From NCBI GenBank assembly GCA_902806575.1, contig CADCXD010000005.1, positions 186,001 to 250,000 on the forward strand: a DNA stretch of 64,000 bases. The letters are read 5' to 3'. The notes under the pieces are model-generated. The model made no database searches. It had not been told where the DNA came from and saw nothing but the letters and a program-made list of their open reading frames with translations. This document shows, in pieces, positions 44,873 through 55,986 of this stretch. The stretch's first letter is position 1. Each line of letters opens with the position of its first letter. The stretch comes from Jackrogersella multiformis. Taxonomy: Eukaryota; Ascomycota; Sordariomycetes; Xylariales; Hypoxylaceae. Both the position numbers and the translations under genes were made by a program.

Positions 44873-46373
44873 TTAATATGTTACATTTTTCAACCGCGAA
44901 TGCTCCGCCCCCAGAATTTCCGCATCGTTGCTCTCGAACCCAAAATTCCATATATGGCTCGGGGTCATCGTTCCATATTCACCCCTGAACACTCCATGGC
45001 TACTCTGGCCGCCCACATGCTGCATCACAGCTGGCGTCAGCGCCCATCGTAATGCCCCTGTCGTATCTGCGTACTCCTCTATAAAACTGTCCGTCGGTAT
45101 CTCGGACCACCTATTGCTGCGGAAAAGAGGAAGCAGTTCGTTCGTCACGGTCGTGCGGGGGAACACGAACCCTTGACCACAACATGCGTTCTTGGACATC
45201 TGGTGGACGCCTACGGGTTGTGGCATGACGCAGTTGCCTCCCGCGGCGAAGAAGAGAATTATGAGGAGAGGCGTGAAGACGAGTATAACAAGGATAAATG
45301 TAGAGTAGGTTAGGTGTAGCCGCGCTTTGGGTATGTACCGCCGCGTCAGGAGCAGGATACACAGAACACCAGCGGCGACAACCAGGGACGAGCCTAAGTA
45401 TGTCAGCCAGGATTCTGAGTTCCAGCCTAACAAGCCTTCGTAGTAAAAAAGGCGTAGGTAGAGGACTATTTTCTCCATTAGCTAAGCCACAATATGCCCC
45501 CCGCATCACTAGGTATCTAGTGAATACGGATTTCTTGCGTTACTAAGCGTACAGTCTGTGCGTCCGACTCCCCACGATTTGGTGGTGGCTACGTCCAATG
45601 CTTGTATCGTTCGATGCAGCCATCCATCCAGAAATACCACGTCGTCTTCAACCAGCAGGATGTACGGAGCACCCGTCTTCTCGCACTCTTCCATGACGAT
45701 CGAGTAGTCGAATTTGGCTTTGGTAGCGTGGCTTTTCTTGAGCTCCATCTGCTTAGCGAGGGCTAGATATTCTGGGTCGTCCTGATATGAAGGAAGTTTG
45801 TCGGCCATGTTAGCGAGCCACGGCTGGCCGTAGTCTGAGTGCCTATTCTGGTCTGTATGGGCAAGGAACACTACGAAGCGGAGGCTCGCTCGTTCCTCTG
45901 CGCTCAGTCCGTGTTGGAAGGAGCCCAGTGTTGATTTCAGGTATGATATGCCGTCTCTCTGAACCGACGGGATTCCTATGCATAATTCAGGCGCGTTTGT
46001 CTTAGTTCGCCGTTCCCCTTGTTCTGTCCCGACTGAGTCGGCATATTGTATAGCCTGCTGTATTCGATGCGCCGAATATGTAGGAACATATGCACGCTGG
46101 GCTTGGAAGAATTTGGACGTTGGATCTTTCCAACATGCCGATCGGAAATATCCTATGAGCGAGAAATACTATAACGCCAAGGTGTCAGGTGTCAAGAGTA
46201 GTTAAACCATTTTCTTGGCGATATATGAAATCTGGGGTGAAAGAAGGGTGTGACGACATGTGTCAGAAAGGGATAGGTATGTATATACATTAACGAGTCG
46301 AGATTTGATCGAGAGAGCTGATACTTACTACGAATAAAAAGCCAAAAGTTAGGCCTATGTTAGGATGCATCAT
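44873..46373 (-). CDS. PGAP4-like GPI-glycan glycosyltransferase
   Basis: Related to PGAP4, the Golgi enzyme that adds a GalNAc side chain to GPI anchors; donor sugar in fungi not established here. Exons: 46373-46329, 46231-46208, 46168-45553, 45465-44873, 425 aa. An N-terminal signal-anchor (MMHPNIGLTFGFLFV), then AQRAYVPTYSAHRIQQA, LCIGIPSVQRDG, VFLAHTDQN, and the DxD-type motif in PYILLVEDDVVFLDGW. The characteristic two-helix hairpin inserted in the GT fold follows (LTYLGSSLVVAAGVLCILLL and STFILVILVFTPLLIILFF), then NCVMPQPVGVHQMSKNACCGQGFVFPR and ALRWALTPAVMQHVGGQSSHG. The second exon is only 24 nt and intron 3 only 39 nt; those borders are less certain, but they close the frame. Confidence 0.8.
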
Positions 46374-48493
46374 GGCATTTCATGCCTGATTTTAGTGGAA
46401 GAATTCCATTAAGAGGGTTTGATTTTGAAATTGTAGAATTAAAACACAAAGCCATGGGATTTAGGAAGAAAAAAATGGGTGTAATACACTTGCTTATTTG
46501 TGAGAGAAAAGAAAAAGAAATGAAAAGGACTTTCGAGTGTTGATGATAGAAATGCCAAGCTACGAGGGACTGGTGTGGGAGTCGTTTTGACCCCGTCCTA
46601 GTGGTTGCTTACCTCATAGCCCTTCGGGTCCGTCTGACAGTATGTACCTAGGTATGTAAGGGGTCCCAAGAATAATACACCTGTGTCACATCACCTGGAA
46701 GGCTTTGTTTTGTCGCGTGGCTGAGGCCTTTTGTGCTCTACCTAGGTAGGTAGTTTAAGCAATGCCGTGTTGGCCGCCACAGATAATTAGACAGTGTAAG
46801 GATACACAGTCGATATTTACATAGTTATACGCCCTATATGATTACCTAGGTAAGTTTGGTTAGACCTCCGGAAAGACTTTCTCGCTAGTTAATCTTAAGT
46901 TTATTGTCGAATTATAGTATTCTCTTGTGTGAGACATCTTCTAAGCTACCTAACTAGGTAGGTTAGATGCCTTTAAGGCTATCTCTTTCCTTATTTTCTG
47001 TTTACTTGTTATAAATCTTGAGAATTTCAATCTTAAAGTCCGATGTTGTAAAATATATTAATTACCTAGGTAATTATTCAAGTAAAGGTCCTAACATATA
47101 TGAGAAGCGATCGGCAGACCTTCCGCCTCGGATGATGCATGTAGCCGCTTGTCACACCAATGTTATGTGCAGTAATAAAGTGATCGTCATAGAAATAAAA
47201 AGCACTTTTCAGTGTTAAGCTGTATTGTTTTACTTAATATTATAAATAGTTTCAAAATGAGGGTTATAATAACTGGTCACTTTTATCTGAAAATAACATT
47301 TTTATTAATTACTTAAGTTAAATATACAGTAAAGGTTCATAAAATTTAATGTCCTTACATATAATATAAAAGGTTGATTAATTTTTAAATAATAAGAATT
47401 CTCTATTTCTATCGGGCCATGGGAAACACAAGTGTTTATAGTTCGAAGGAATCACAACTAAGTCTACTAATAATAGCAAAAAGGGGCCGTACACATAAGT
47501 AGGTAAATACCGAAGACACATACGGGATTAGATGCCTTCCTAGGTACCTACCAGTAGTCTTATATTCAGCTACATAGGCACCCAGTTTCTCAAAATCTAT
47601 CCTACAATGTAAAGTCGATCAAGTTAACCTAAATATTCATTCCAAAGAGATACTAGACTGGTGGAAGCGTTAATAATGCTTGACATACCTACCTAGGTAC
47701 TTACTAATATTAATAACATTTACTCTAAGTCTAACAACCGCCTAAGTTCAGCTCAGCATTGAAACCGAACCTATTTCGGGGCTCGTTCTCGGATAGGAAG
47801 ATGTACCATAGCACTATAAAAAGAAAACTTGGGAAATGAACAACTGGATATCAACAGCTTCTCGGTGTTGGTAAGAAAAATACAAATTCTACTGGATCGC
47901 TAAAACATCCGATGTCAGCCACGCAGTTAAGGGGCTGACAGCTACGATGTGAGGACGGCACATTTACCTAGCCATCCTTTCTATTCATGATCACTGGTAC
48001 TTACTGGGTACAGATCAATACCTACCTAGGTAGGTATATGTGTGAAAAATGATGGCTTTCCATTTTCCAACGATGATGCTTGACAGCCTTGCCCGAGCCG
48101 CACTCTTACATCTAATATTAGCGTAAGCCGGGCTTACCTATTAGTTACCTAAGGAATACGGATGCAGTGGCCCAATTATTTGGACGCCGACAATGTCCGC
48201 ATATGCTCATTGCTATTGAGCATTTGGCTAGATGAATCACACTGTGAGGATGCTGACCACGGTGGAGTACAATTCCTTCAACAGAAGAATCTTCCTTGTA
48301 GGGCAAACCCCCTTTTTGAGAGTGAAGAGAGTAGATTTCTCAAGTATAAAAGGGGCCAGACTGAACTGACATTTGTGCTCTTCCCCTTTACCTCTCCAGA
48401 CAAACACGCAAACCAACAATAAACATTGCAACTCTTCTTTTTACTAAAATTCCTTACTTCAACGAAGAAAACCTCGCAATCCCCTTTCTCAAA
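46374..48493. other. 2.1-kb AT-rich intergenic region
   Basis: No gene. A very AT-rich, TA-step-rich island spans about 47000-47410 and may be a RIP-decayed repeat. TACCTAGG-family motifs occur near 46650, 46741, 46843, 47063, 47540, 47690 and 48023. The last 200 bp are the promoter of the secreted protein gene. Confidence 0.5.
48345..48351 (+). promoter_or_regulatory. TATA box of the secreted protein gene
   Basis: TATAAAA lies 143 bp before the start codon at 48494, followed by an AC-rich leader (CAAACACGCAAACCAACAATAAAC), a common layout for strongly induced fungal genes. Confidence 0.55.
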
Positions 48494-48868
48494 ATGATAT
48501 ACGCTAAGACCATCGCCCTCCTCGCTGTGGCTGCTGCCCCCTTAGCCTTCGCTCTCCCAAGTGAGCAAGCTCCCCAGGCCGACTACTGGGCCCAGTTCTG
48601 TAACGACAACGCCTGCTCTCAGGGCTGCGGCGAGTCTGTGAGAGTCTCAAACCCAGGATGCCTCAACGAGTCCGGCCGCAAGTCCATCCGCTTCCATGGC
48701 ACCCCTGACAATGACTACGCCTTGGTGGTTTCCCCCCAAGGGAACTGCCCCTGCCAGAACACTTGCGCCTCCGTTCCTTCGCAGGGTGAGTGCTGGGATA
48801 TCTCTGGATATTCCGGCGACCAGTCATTCCGCTTCGTTTCTGGCAACTGCGGCAGCAACAACTGCTAG
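48494..48868 (+). CDS. Small secreted cysteine-rich protein
   Basis: 124 aa, one exon. A signal peptide covers residues 1-20 (MIYAKTIALLAVAAAPLAFA), followed by LPSEQAP, perhaps a short propeptide. The mature part has ten cysteines (FC, AC, GC, GC, NC, PC, TC, EC, NC, NC), enough for five disulphides. Small size, many cysteines and a strong-looking promoter resemble candidate effectors or small extracellular proteins of plant-associated fungi. No family was recognised, and nothing in the sequence shows an activity. It stops with TAG. The gene stands alone between two gene-poor stretches of about 2.1 kb and 0.9 kb. Confidence 0.85.
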   Translation: MIYAKTIALLAVAAAPLAFALPSEQAPQADYWAQFCNDNACSQGCGESVRVSNPGCLNESGRKSIRFHGTPDNDYALVVSPQGNCPCQNTCASVPSQGECWDISGYSGDQSFRFVSGNCGSNNC

Positions 48869-49765
48869 ATAGAGCCTCGCATTCGTGCATGAGGCATGAG
48901 TTGTCATCATGGACACGGTGGTTGATTAAGAAAAAACATGTATTTTCTTAGGTGCCTACCTACACATATTGTTTCCTAGGTTATGATATATAACGGGTTT
49001 GACGGAGGGCGAGTGGTAAAAAACAGGATAGCGAATCAAGATGCCCCTAAACGGTATTCCTTGGTTCACCTACGTAGCCTTGAGCTACTAGGTAATCACG
49101 CTCATTAATACCATTCTAAACTTATACAACTTTGATAACAAACCAACGTAAACTACAATCTCTATAGCTCACTCGCGTGGCAATACTTCAAATGTGGTTA
49201 GAAGATGCTTTTTACTAGGATATAGTTGTGTATAAAGATATAAAATTGATGCATCGTATAGCATTATGATTCTTAGTAAACTAAAGGAGGTAAACACTGC
49301 TTGCTTACCTTAAATATATCCTGTCAAATTCCTCTTTGGTTTCATCCATGGCAATAATAATTATTAGATTTAGTAAGCGTATGTTCAAGAAAATACAATC
49401 CGTATCTTGCCCCACCCCCTTTTCCAATGTCGACAGAGAAGGTAAAAATAAAAATGTAAGGAGCAAAATCGAACAAGCGGCCTCCCATATTACCTAATAA
49501 ATGATTGTTTTCTATTATACGCCCGAGTTTTTACTCCGGTTATCAAATCACTTTTGTCCTAGGACATAATTAGATTAGTTTAAACTAGGGACACTGTCTT
49601 TCTGGCGCGGTTGGAGTTCTGTGAGAAATCCAGGAGTGTGCATAGCGTTCACAATTCCAACAACAACGAAGAAGACGGTCATCGTTGACCTCAAACGGCT
49701 CAATCAACTGGACAACTTTCCTGTAGTTGTAACCCTCATGGTCCCATCGTTATTTATCAAGTATT
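48869..49765. other. Spacer 3' of the secreted protein
   Basis: AT-rich; a CTTAGGTGCCTACCTACA motif near 48948-48965. No gene supported. Confidence 0.45.
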
Positions 49766-50938
49766 TTATACTACCGCGAGTCCTCCTAAAGCAGCATTCC
49801 TTAACGTCCCGAAATAGCCCACCGTCAACGTCACTCTGTCCTTAAGATAAGACAAGTCGACAGCATCTATCGGAGACGAGTCATTCGCCAAGAACCGATG
49901 AACGCGGGTTGCAACCCAGACCGGATTCTCGTCAGCTGCGTCGGTTGCATGTTAGTTAACCGTAGATGATTTATGATTTACGGTCTACGTTTTGGTACAA
50001 GGGGAAGGTAAATGGGAAGGGAAAGGGATTATTAGAGAAAACATGAACATACCAATCCAATGTCCCGCCTTTGGGACGATATCGATTTCCAGGTTACTCG
50101 CGACGGGCTCGAGCCCCCGCAGCGCGCTCTGCATCCCAAGGCTCGCCTCCCCACCCATAGCAAGCACTGGGATGCTCAAGGGGTTCACCCCCAGAGTCCC
50201 CTTGAAGAACGACGCGTCCGCCGTCAACGAGGCCGTGGTGAAGGGGCCCAGCATCGCCCTCAGGAACCCGGGCTTCGAAATGCTGCTCGCGTAGCGGCTC
50301 ACGGTGTCCTCGGAGAAGGCGGTCGGGCCGGAGTAGCTGCCGTGGTAGAAGTACCACTCCAGGAAGCCCCTCTCCTTGCCGCTCATCAGGAACTCGGCGA
50401 AGTCCGGGATCTGGAAGAAGGCCAGTTGCGGGTTCTGGTACAGGTCCCAGTACGGCGCGGGGTTGGCCACGGCCTCGTACCCGAAGCCTGGGAGGGGGTA
50501 CTCGGCCGCGCCTAGCATCTTCACCAGGTCCGGGTTCTGGGCCGCGAGCGCGAAGGCCATGCCCACGCCTTTGTCGTGCCCGAAGACGTACGTGGAGCTG
50601 ATATTTAAGAAGTCCAAGACCCCTTTTAGGTCAGCGGCCGAGGCGGTGGCGCTGTAATTGCCGTCGGGAGGGATGCTGGAGTCGCCGGCGCCGCGGTTAT
50701 CCGGGGCGATGACCGTGTAGTTCTGCGCGAGGATGGGCCCGATGAACTGCCACGTCAGGCTGAACTGCGGGTTCCCGTGGACGAGCAGCAGGGGGGGTCC
50801 CGAGCCCGCGTATCGGAAGTGGATGCTAACGTCTTGCAAGGCGACTCGACCGTGCTCCCAGTCGTCCCATTTAGTCAGATCTGCTATCACTTGGGCTGTA
50901 GTAGCCATGAGCGGCAAGACTAATCTCGTGATATGCAT
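49766..50938 (-). CDS. Epoxide hydrolase / haloalkane-dehalogenase-like hydrolase
   Basis: Alpha/beta-hydrolase using an Asp nucleophile. Exons: 50938-50053 and 49935-49766, 351 aa. A putative signal peptide (MHITRLVLPLMATTAQVIA) suggests secretion. Oxyanion motif LLVHGNPQFSLTWQ (HGNP, about residue 55), PDNRGAGDS, nucleophile elbow YVFGHDKGVGMAFALA (Asp in GHDKG) and the catalytic-His motif KAGHW just before the intron. Exon 2 adds ADENPVWVATRVHRFLA, the final helix usual in the family, and a further tail. Without exon 2 the ORF would end in a run of intron-coded residues. Substrate unknown; dehalogenase-type enzymes also carry GHDxG, so epoxide hydrolase is only the likelier name. Confidence 0.87.
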
Positions 50939-52077
50939 GGTGTATGATTAGGATTCCGAGTCTAAGAGTACTTGGCTGAGATTCTGCGATGAGACTGTTC
51001 GGTAGGAAGGCATACCTCCTAAGTGAGAGGACTAGCATTCTTATAAGATGACATGCGCTGAACCTTGCCCATCATCATGACAAATCCAGTCTCTCGCGCA
51101 AAGAGCTTGGTATTGTGAGGTACATGGAGCTGTGGGATGCTCCAGGACATGGGACATTTATGTTGATCCTTCGGCGAATTTCGCATCGTGACTAATCCGC
51201 GCGATGAGCTAGTAGACAGGTAATCATTGTATTATACTACCGAACTTCTGGGGCTGTAATGTGGCCCACTATAGCTGATATATGTAACTAGAAACTATCA
51301 GCATCCTGATTAATAAGTTAAGTCTGTTGAATAAGGCCTTGAGATTGTTTTCCCGTACTAGCTATGAAGACCCCTGTGGCGCTATGGGACTACATAGTAT
51401 TATGAAAGGCGGGATAAATTAAAAACTAATCTCCCAGCGGCGAATTACTGCATAGCTCTTCAACGGGCATATAATATATCTTATTGACGAAATTAAGGAG
51501 TTGATAGGTAGATTCGATAGATATACGAAGTAGAGATATCTCGTGATGATAGATTCAACACGTTGATGTGGGTATTAACAGATCGGTGTAGAACTCCCCA
51601 AACGCCATTTGGTAAGAGGACCAATCCCCTTGTCATTACCGATCTCACTAAGCGGATAATAATCACGGTGATAGACGTCCACCGTACGGAGATCGGTGGA
51701 TTGGTAAGACCTGGAGCGTCAGCGCCGATATCCTTTATACCTACCTACCTAGGTACCTAAGGTACGCAGAGGTTCTCTATTTCAAGGGCAACCCCAATCA
51801 TAAGCTGTCGTTCCATCCGATGATATGCGTTCCTCTTTGCCTCTACCTTTCGGTGCGTAAGAGATCCGTAGTTCGTCTCGTTGGTGTTATGTATGTGTAA
51901 GCCACGACATAACAAGATGGTATTGGTATTCATCGGCCCTCGAAAAGCATGTTGCCCTGCATTTAACTAGGAATACCGATTTTCTCTATCACTCTGCCGA
52001 GCCCATGACGCCCGCTACCCGATGACCCAATTAATTATTTTTCTTTTCTTTGCTTGCTCCGCTATCCGCTATCCATT
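50939..52077. other. Intergenic region
   Basis: About 1.1 kb, no gene. A TACCTACCTACCTAGGTACCTAAGGTA block lies at about 51739-51765. Confidence 0.5.
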
Positions 52078-52525
52078 TCATACCGCAATAAAAGCCTTCA
52101 TAGCTAGTACCGCGTCGCCGTCGTGCGACTTAAGCAGTTCGGTAGCCTTTACTTTAGTAAGATCTAGCTCATCAACCTGTTACCGCATGGCGTTGCCATT
52201 TGTCAGCATCCAAATCCCTAGGCAACCTACTGATTACCTGGACACAGGTAAAACATACCAGCAGCGCGACATCGGCAGAATCCACCTTCACTTTCTTGAC
52301 TTCTTTCTTCTCGACGGCACCACCAAGGCTCTTCATAGCTTTGCTGACAGCCTCCTGGTCTACGGCGTTGCCCGGGGTACCGGCATCGTCTCCCCTGGCG
52401 TCGAGGCTCGCCATAGCGGCGGCGGCCTTACGGTCCTCTGCCGACTTTGCGGTGGTTTGAACCTCATCTTCGACATCGCCAGTCGAAGCACCTTCGTGCA
52501 CGGTTTGAGGTTGAGGTTCGGCCAT
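52078..52525 (-). CDS. HYPK-like protein, NatA regulator with UBA domain
   Basis: HYPK binds and regulates the ribosome-associated N-terminal acetyltransferase NatA. Exons: 52525-52259 and 52176-52078, 121 aa. An N-terminal disordered acidic region leads to DRKAAAAMASLDARG, then EKKEVKKVKVDSADVALLV joined in phase 0 to DELDLTKVKATELLKSHDGDAVLAMKAFIAV. That is the UBA-like helix bundle shared by HYPK and NAC-alpha. There is no NAC domain, which favours HYPK over NAC-alpha. The long intron-free ORF ends early if the intron (82 nt) is not removed. Cytosolic by inference. It is divergent from the DAHP synthase gene, 775 bp away. Confidence 0.88.
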
Positions 52526-53300
52526 TTTTATATTCTTTCCCTGTCTTGTCTTGATTGTAGTGTCTGCTTGGAGGGAGATGATGTAATTTTTGGGATGAAA
52601 TACAGCGGGTTTAATTAATTTATGGATTGCGGGGAGCTTTTACTTTGTAGCTTTTATCTAATCTAAATCTAATCTAAACCGGTAGGTACCTACCTAGCCT
52701 AGTAGAGCTAGTAGTATCGGAAATCCAATACAGTACTCTAATCTGCTATATGCATAAATATTTATTTTCACTAAAATAACAAAACCTTAATAACTTCATA
52801 ACTTAATTGAAAAAATAGAAATAAAAATCTAAAAATGATTTTAAGTATATTTACCTCTTATATTAACTTGAGTTAAATTCTTAATCGTAAAATAATTCTT
52901 AACGCCATTACGAACCATATGTTTTATAAAGTTATAAAGTAAATGTATTGTTTCAATTGCTGTATAGGTACTTATGTAGTTAGACAGAGATAAAATGCAA
53001 TACTTGAAAACACCACATACCTTACACACATTTTCACGGAACTCTTCCCAATTAGGCAATAATATACATATCCCGTCTGACTACAGCTTCTTTTCTTTCT
53101 TTCCAATCTTGGACTCATTGACCCGCTACTGACTCATACCTTGGTCATGAGTTTTGATCAACTCAAAATTGGGAATACATAAATACAACTAATTAACTTA
53201 CTCGAGGTTATCCTATTTACTTCCACTGCATCTACCACCAGTAACCCTCAGACCCCTCACATTAAGTATCTTACAACCCAAATAAATATAAATAAAAACT
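52526..53300. other. Divergent region with AT-rich island
   Basis: An AT-rich, TA-step-rich stretch spans about 52740-52960. GGTAGGTACCTACCTAG lies near 52681-52697. No gene. Confidence 0.5.
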
Positions 53301-54900
53301 ATGGCCGAGTCCGCCAACGGCCCCTCGGCACCCTGGACGCCGTCGTCGTGGCGCTCCAAGCCCATCCAGCAGCAGGCGGTGTACCCGGACCCCAGCGGCG
53401 TGCGGCGGGCGACGTCGGAGCTGAGCCGGCTGCCGCCGCTGGTGCACCCGCGCGAGATCGAGCGGCTCAAGGCCAGCCTGCGGGACGTGGCGCGCGGCGA
53501 GGCCTTCCTGCTGCAGGGCGGCGACTGCGCCGAACTGTTCGACTACTGCCGCGCCGACGCCATCGAGTCCAAGATCAAGTTGCTCCTGCAGATGAGCCTG
53601 GTCCTCGTCTGGGGCGCCGACAAGCGCGTCGTCCGCATCGGCCGCATGGCCGGCCAGTACGCCAAGCCCCGGTCCAGCCCCCACGAGAAGGTCGTCGTCG
53701 ACGGCGTGGAGAAGGAGGTTCCCTCTTTTAGGGGCGACATCTTGAACGGTTACCTCCTCGAGGACCGCGACTTGGATCCCCAGAGGCTAGTTAAGTACGG
53801 CGCATACCTCCCTACCTACCTGCCTACTCTTACCCGTTACCCCTTTTCCCTTATCCATTTCCCCTTTCCATATAGTACGAAGTGAAGTATCTCAGCAGCT
53901 TATAACTTACCCCCTGCACAGAGCATACCACCACTCGGCCGCGACACTGAACTACGTGCGGGCCTCGCTGGCGGCGGGCATCGCAGACCTGCACCGCCCG
54001 CTGAACTGGACCCTGGGCCACGTGCGGGACCCGCAGCTCAAGGCCAAGTACACCGAGGCCGTGCGCTTCCTGCAGGACATGCTGCGCTTCATGCACACCG
54101 TCGGCGCCGACCGCAGCCCCAAGCTCGACACCGTCGACCTGTTCACCAGCCACGAGGGCCTGCTGCTCGAGTACGAGGAGAGCCTCACCCGCCTGCTCGA
54201 GAAGCCCGTCCTCCCCGCCGACGAGGACAGCAGCAGCAGCAGCGCCCCGAACGAACCCGAGTCGGCGCCGCCGGCCGAGCACCCGACCATGCAGCACTAC
54301 GACACCTCGGCGCACTTCCTCTGGATCGGCGACCGCACGCGGCAAGTCGACGGCGCGCACGTCGAGTTCTTCCGAGGCATCGCCAACCCGATCGGCATCA
54401 AAGTGGGGCCCACGACGCCGACGTCGGACCTACTATCACTACTACGGGCGCTCAACCCGCGTCTCGAAGTCGGGAAGATCACGCTGATCACGCGGTACGG
54501 GGCGTCGCGGGTGCGGTCGCTGCTGCCGGCGCACATCCGCGCGGTCGAGGGGTCGGAGTACCGGGGGCGGTGCATCTGGCAGTGCGACCCGATGCACGGG
54601 AACACGCGGTCGGTGTCGTCGGGGGTCAAGACGCGGCGGTTCGGCGACATCTTCGCCGAGCTGGAGGAGACCCTGCGCGTCCACCGCGAGGAGGGCAGCT
54701 ACCTGGGCGGCGTGCACCTCGAGCTGACCGGCGACGCCGTCACCGAGTGCCTCGGCGGCAGCGAGGGCCTCGACGAGGACGACCTGAGCACCAACTACAC
54801 CAGCTTCTGCGACCCCCGGCTCAACGAGAAGCAGGCCCTCGAGCTCGCCTTCCTGGTCGCCGATTCCTACCGCCAGGAGAGGAAGGATCTGCTCCGCTAG
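53301..54900 (+). CDS. Class II (plant-type) DAHP synthase
   Basis: Catalyses the first step of the shikimate pathway, joining phosphoenolpyruvate and erythrose 4-phosphate. Exons: 53301-53794 and 53922-54900, 490 aa. Class II signatures: FLLQGGDCAELF, VVRIGRMAGQYAKPRSS, FTSHEGLLLEYE, SAHFLWIGDRTRQ, NPIGIKVGPTT, LITRYGASRV, CIWQCDPMHGNTRS and GGVHLELTGDAVTECLGG, then NYTSFCDPRLNEKQALE. The intron sits in the RLVK|AYHHSAATLNY region. A low-complexity Ser/Glu/Pro insert (DEDSSSSSAPNEPESAPPAE, about residues 260-280) lies between conserved blocks. Coding GC is very high, clearly above the neighbouring genes, suggesting strong expression or codon selection. It ends in TAG directly followed by a second TAG. 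Confidence 0.95.
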
Positions 54901-55986
54901 TAGGGAGGTGGTGGCCAGGAAACTCTCATAGGAGCTAAAAGGGGAAGGATGGAATTAAAGGGAGGGAAGAGGAAGCGATGTGGTAAGTTAAAGTACGATG
55001 GAACGTGACGTGACTTTTCACGCCTCGTGGGGTAGTTCTGCACGGCTCAACTCCTGGCTCAGCACTCGGAGTGGGCGGTACGCAGGTGGACAAGGAATTC
55101 CGCCCGTCTCCAGTACCAGTCTGCAGCTTATACTAGCTGACAGACACTCAAAGAGGGAAAAAACGGAGAGTAATAGTGTAGGGGAAATAGCATCAAGAGA
55201 AAATAGACGAGTGTTGACATAAGAAAGGTCATTTGGCTAATCACAGAAGATTAAAATAGACTTCATGATAGATATTTCATCTACAGTAGGTAGAATAGGG
55301 GTCTATACCTCGGTCCAAGAGCTCGTCGTTAAAGTAATCTAGCATCCACAACATTCTTCTATCCGTACCTCAGGTAGGCAAAGAGGTTAAATTTGAGAGC
55401 GACGGCATCTAATACATGCTAAGAGAGCCACTTTCATATTATACTCAGATTTCCACCACCCCTTTCGCTGATAATTCAATATCGTCAAGAAAACGAGACC
55501 ACGACCAGTATCGTTCATTAAAGTTGTCTGGTTTTATTACTATGTAATCGAGTTTTCCTAATAAGTTCAGGTAGGTAAGTATGCGCGGCGAAAACATCGC
55601 ACCGCGCATCTATACCTATTGCCTCTCTATGCACAAAACAGGTGGACTCGAAGTTAAACCCGCCAAGCACTCGATGCGTGAAGCGCATAGAAGCCCCGTG
55701 CATGATTTTCATTTCTCAAAAATCTCGTCAACGCTTAGCCCGAGCCCGTCCGGAGTGAAAGTACTATTGCCATTAACACCGGGTCCGAGTTCCATCCTGT
55801 CTCATTCCTTTTCTAACGCCGATTGTATAAAAATAATGCTTGTATACGATTATGATCGCAAAGCGGATCTTATGAGACGTTAGTGATCTATGCTGGAAAA
55901 GCCAGCCTCCAGTCCCGACTGCCCATATTAGATGCGAGCGCCGAATTGTAGCAAAACAAAAAGGACCCAAACGCCTGAGACGTGCC
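54901..55986. other. Convergent spacer
   Basis: About 1.1 kb between the 3' ends of the DAHP synthase and histidine kinase genes. Only short ORFs without motifs. Confidence 0.5.

Noticed and set aside
49621..49845. Plus ORF overlapping the last exon of the hydrolase
   Set aside because: The minus-strand exon continues the hydrolase in frame; the plus ORF has no features.
54297..54717. Antisense ORFs in the DAHP synthase gene
   Set aside because: Caused by very high GC and lack of stop codons on the other strand.
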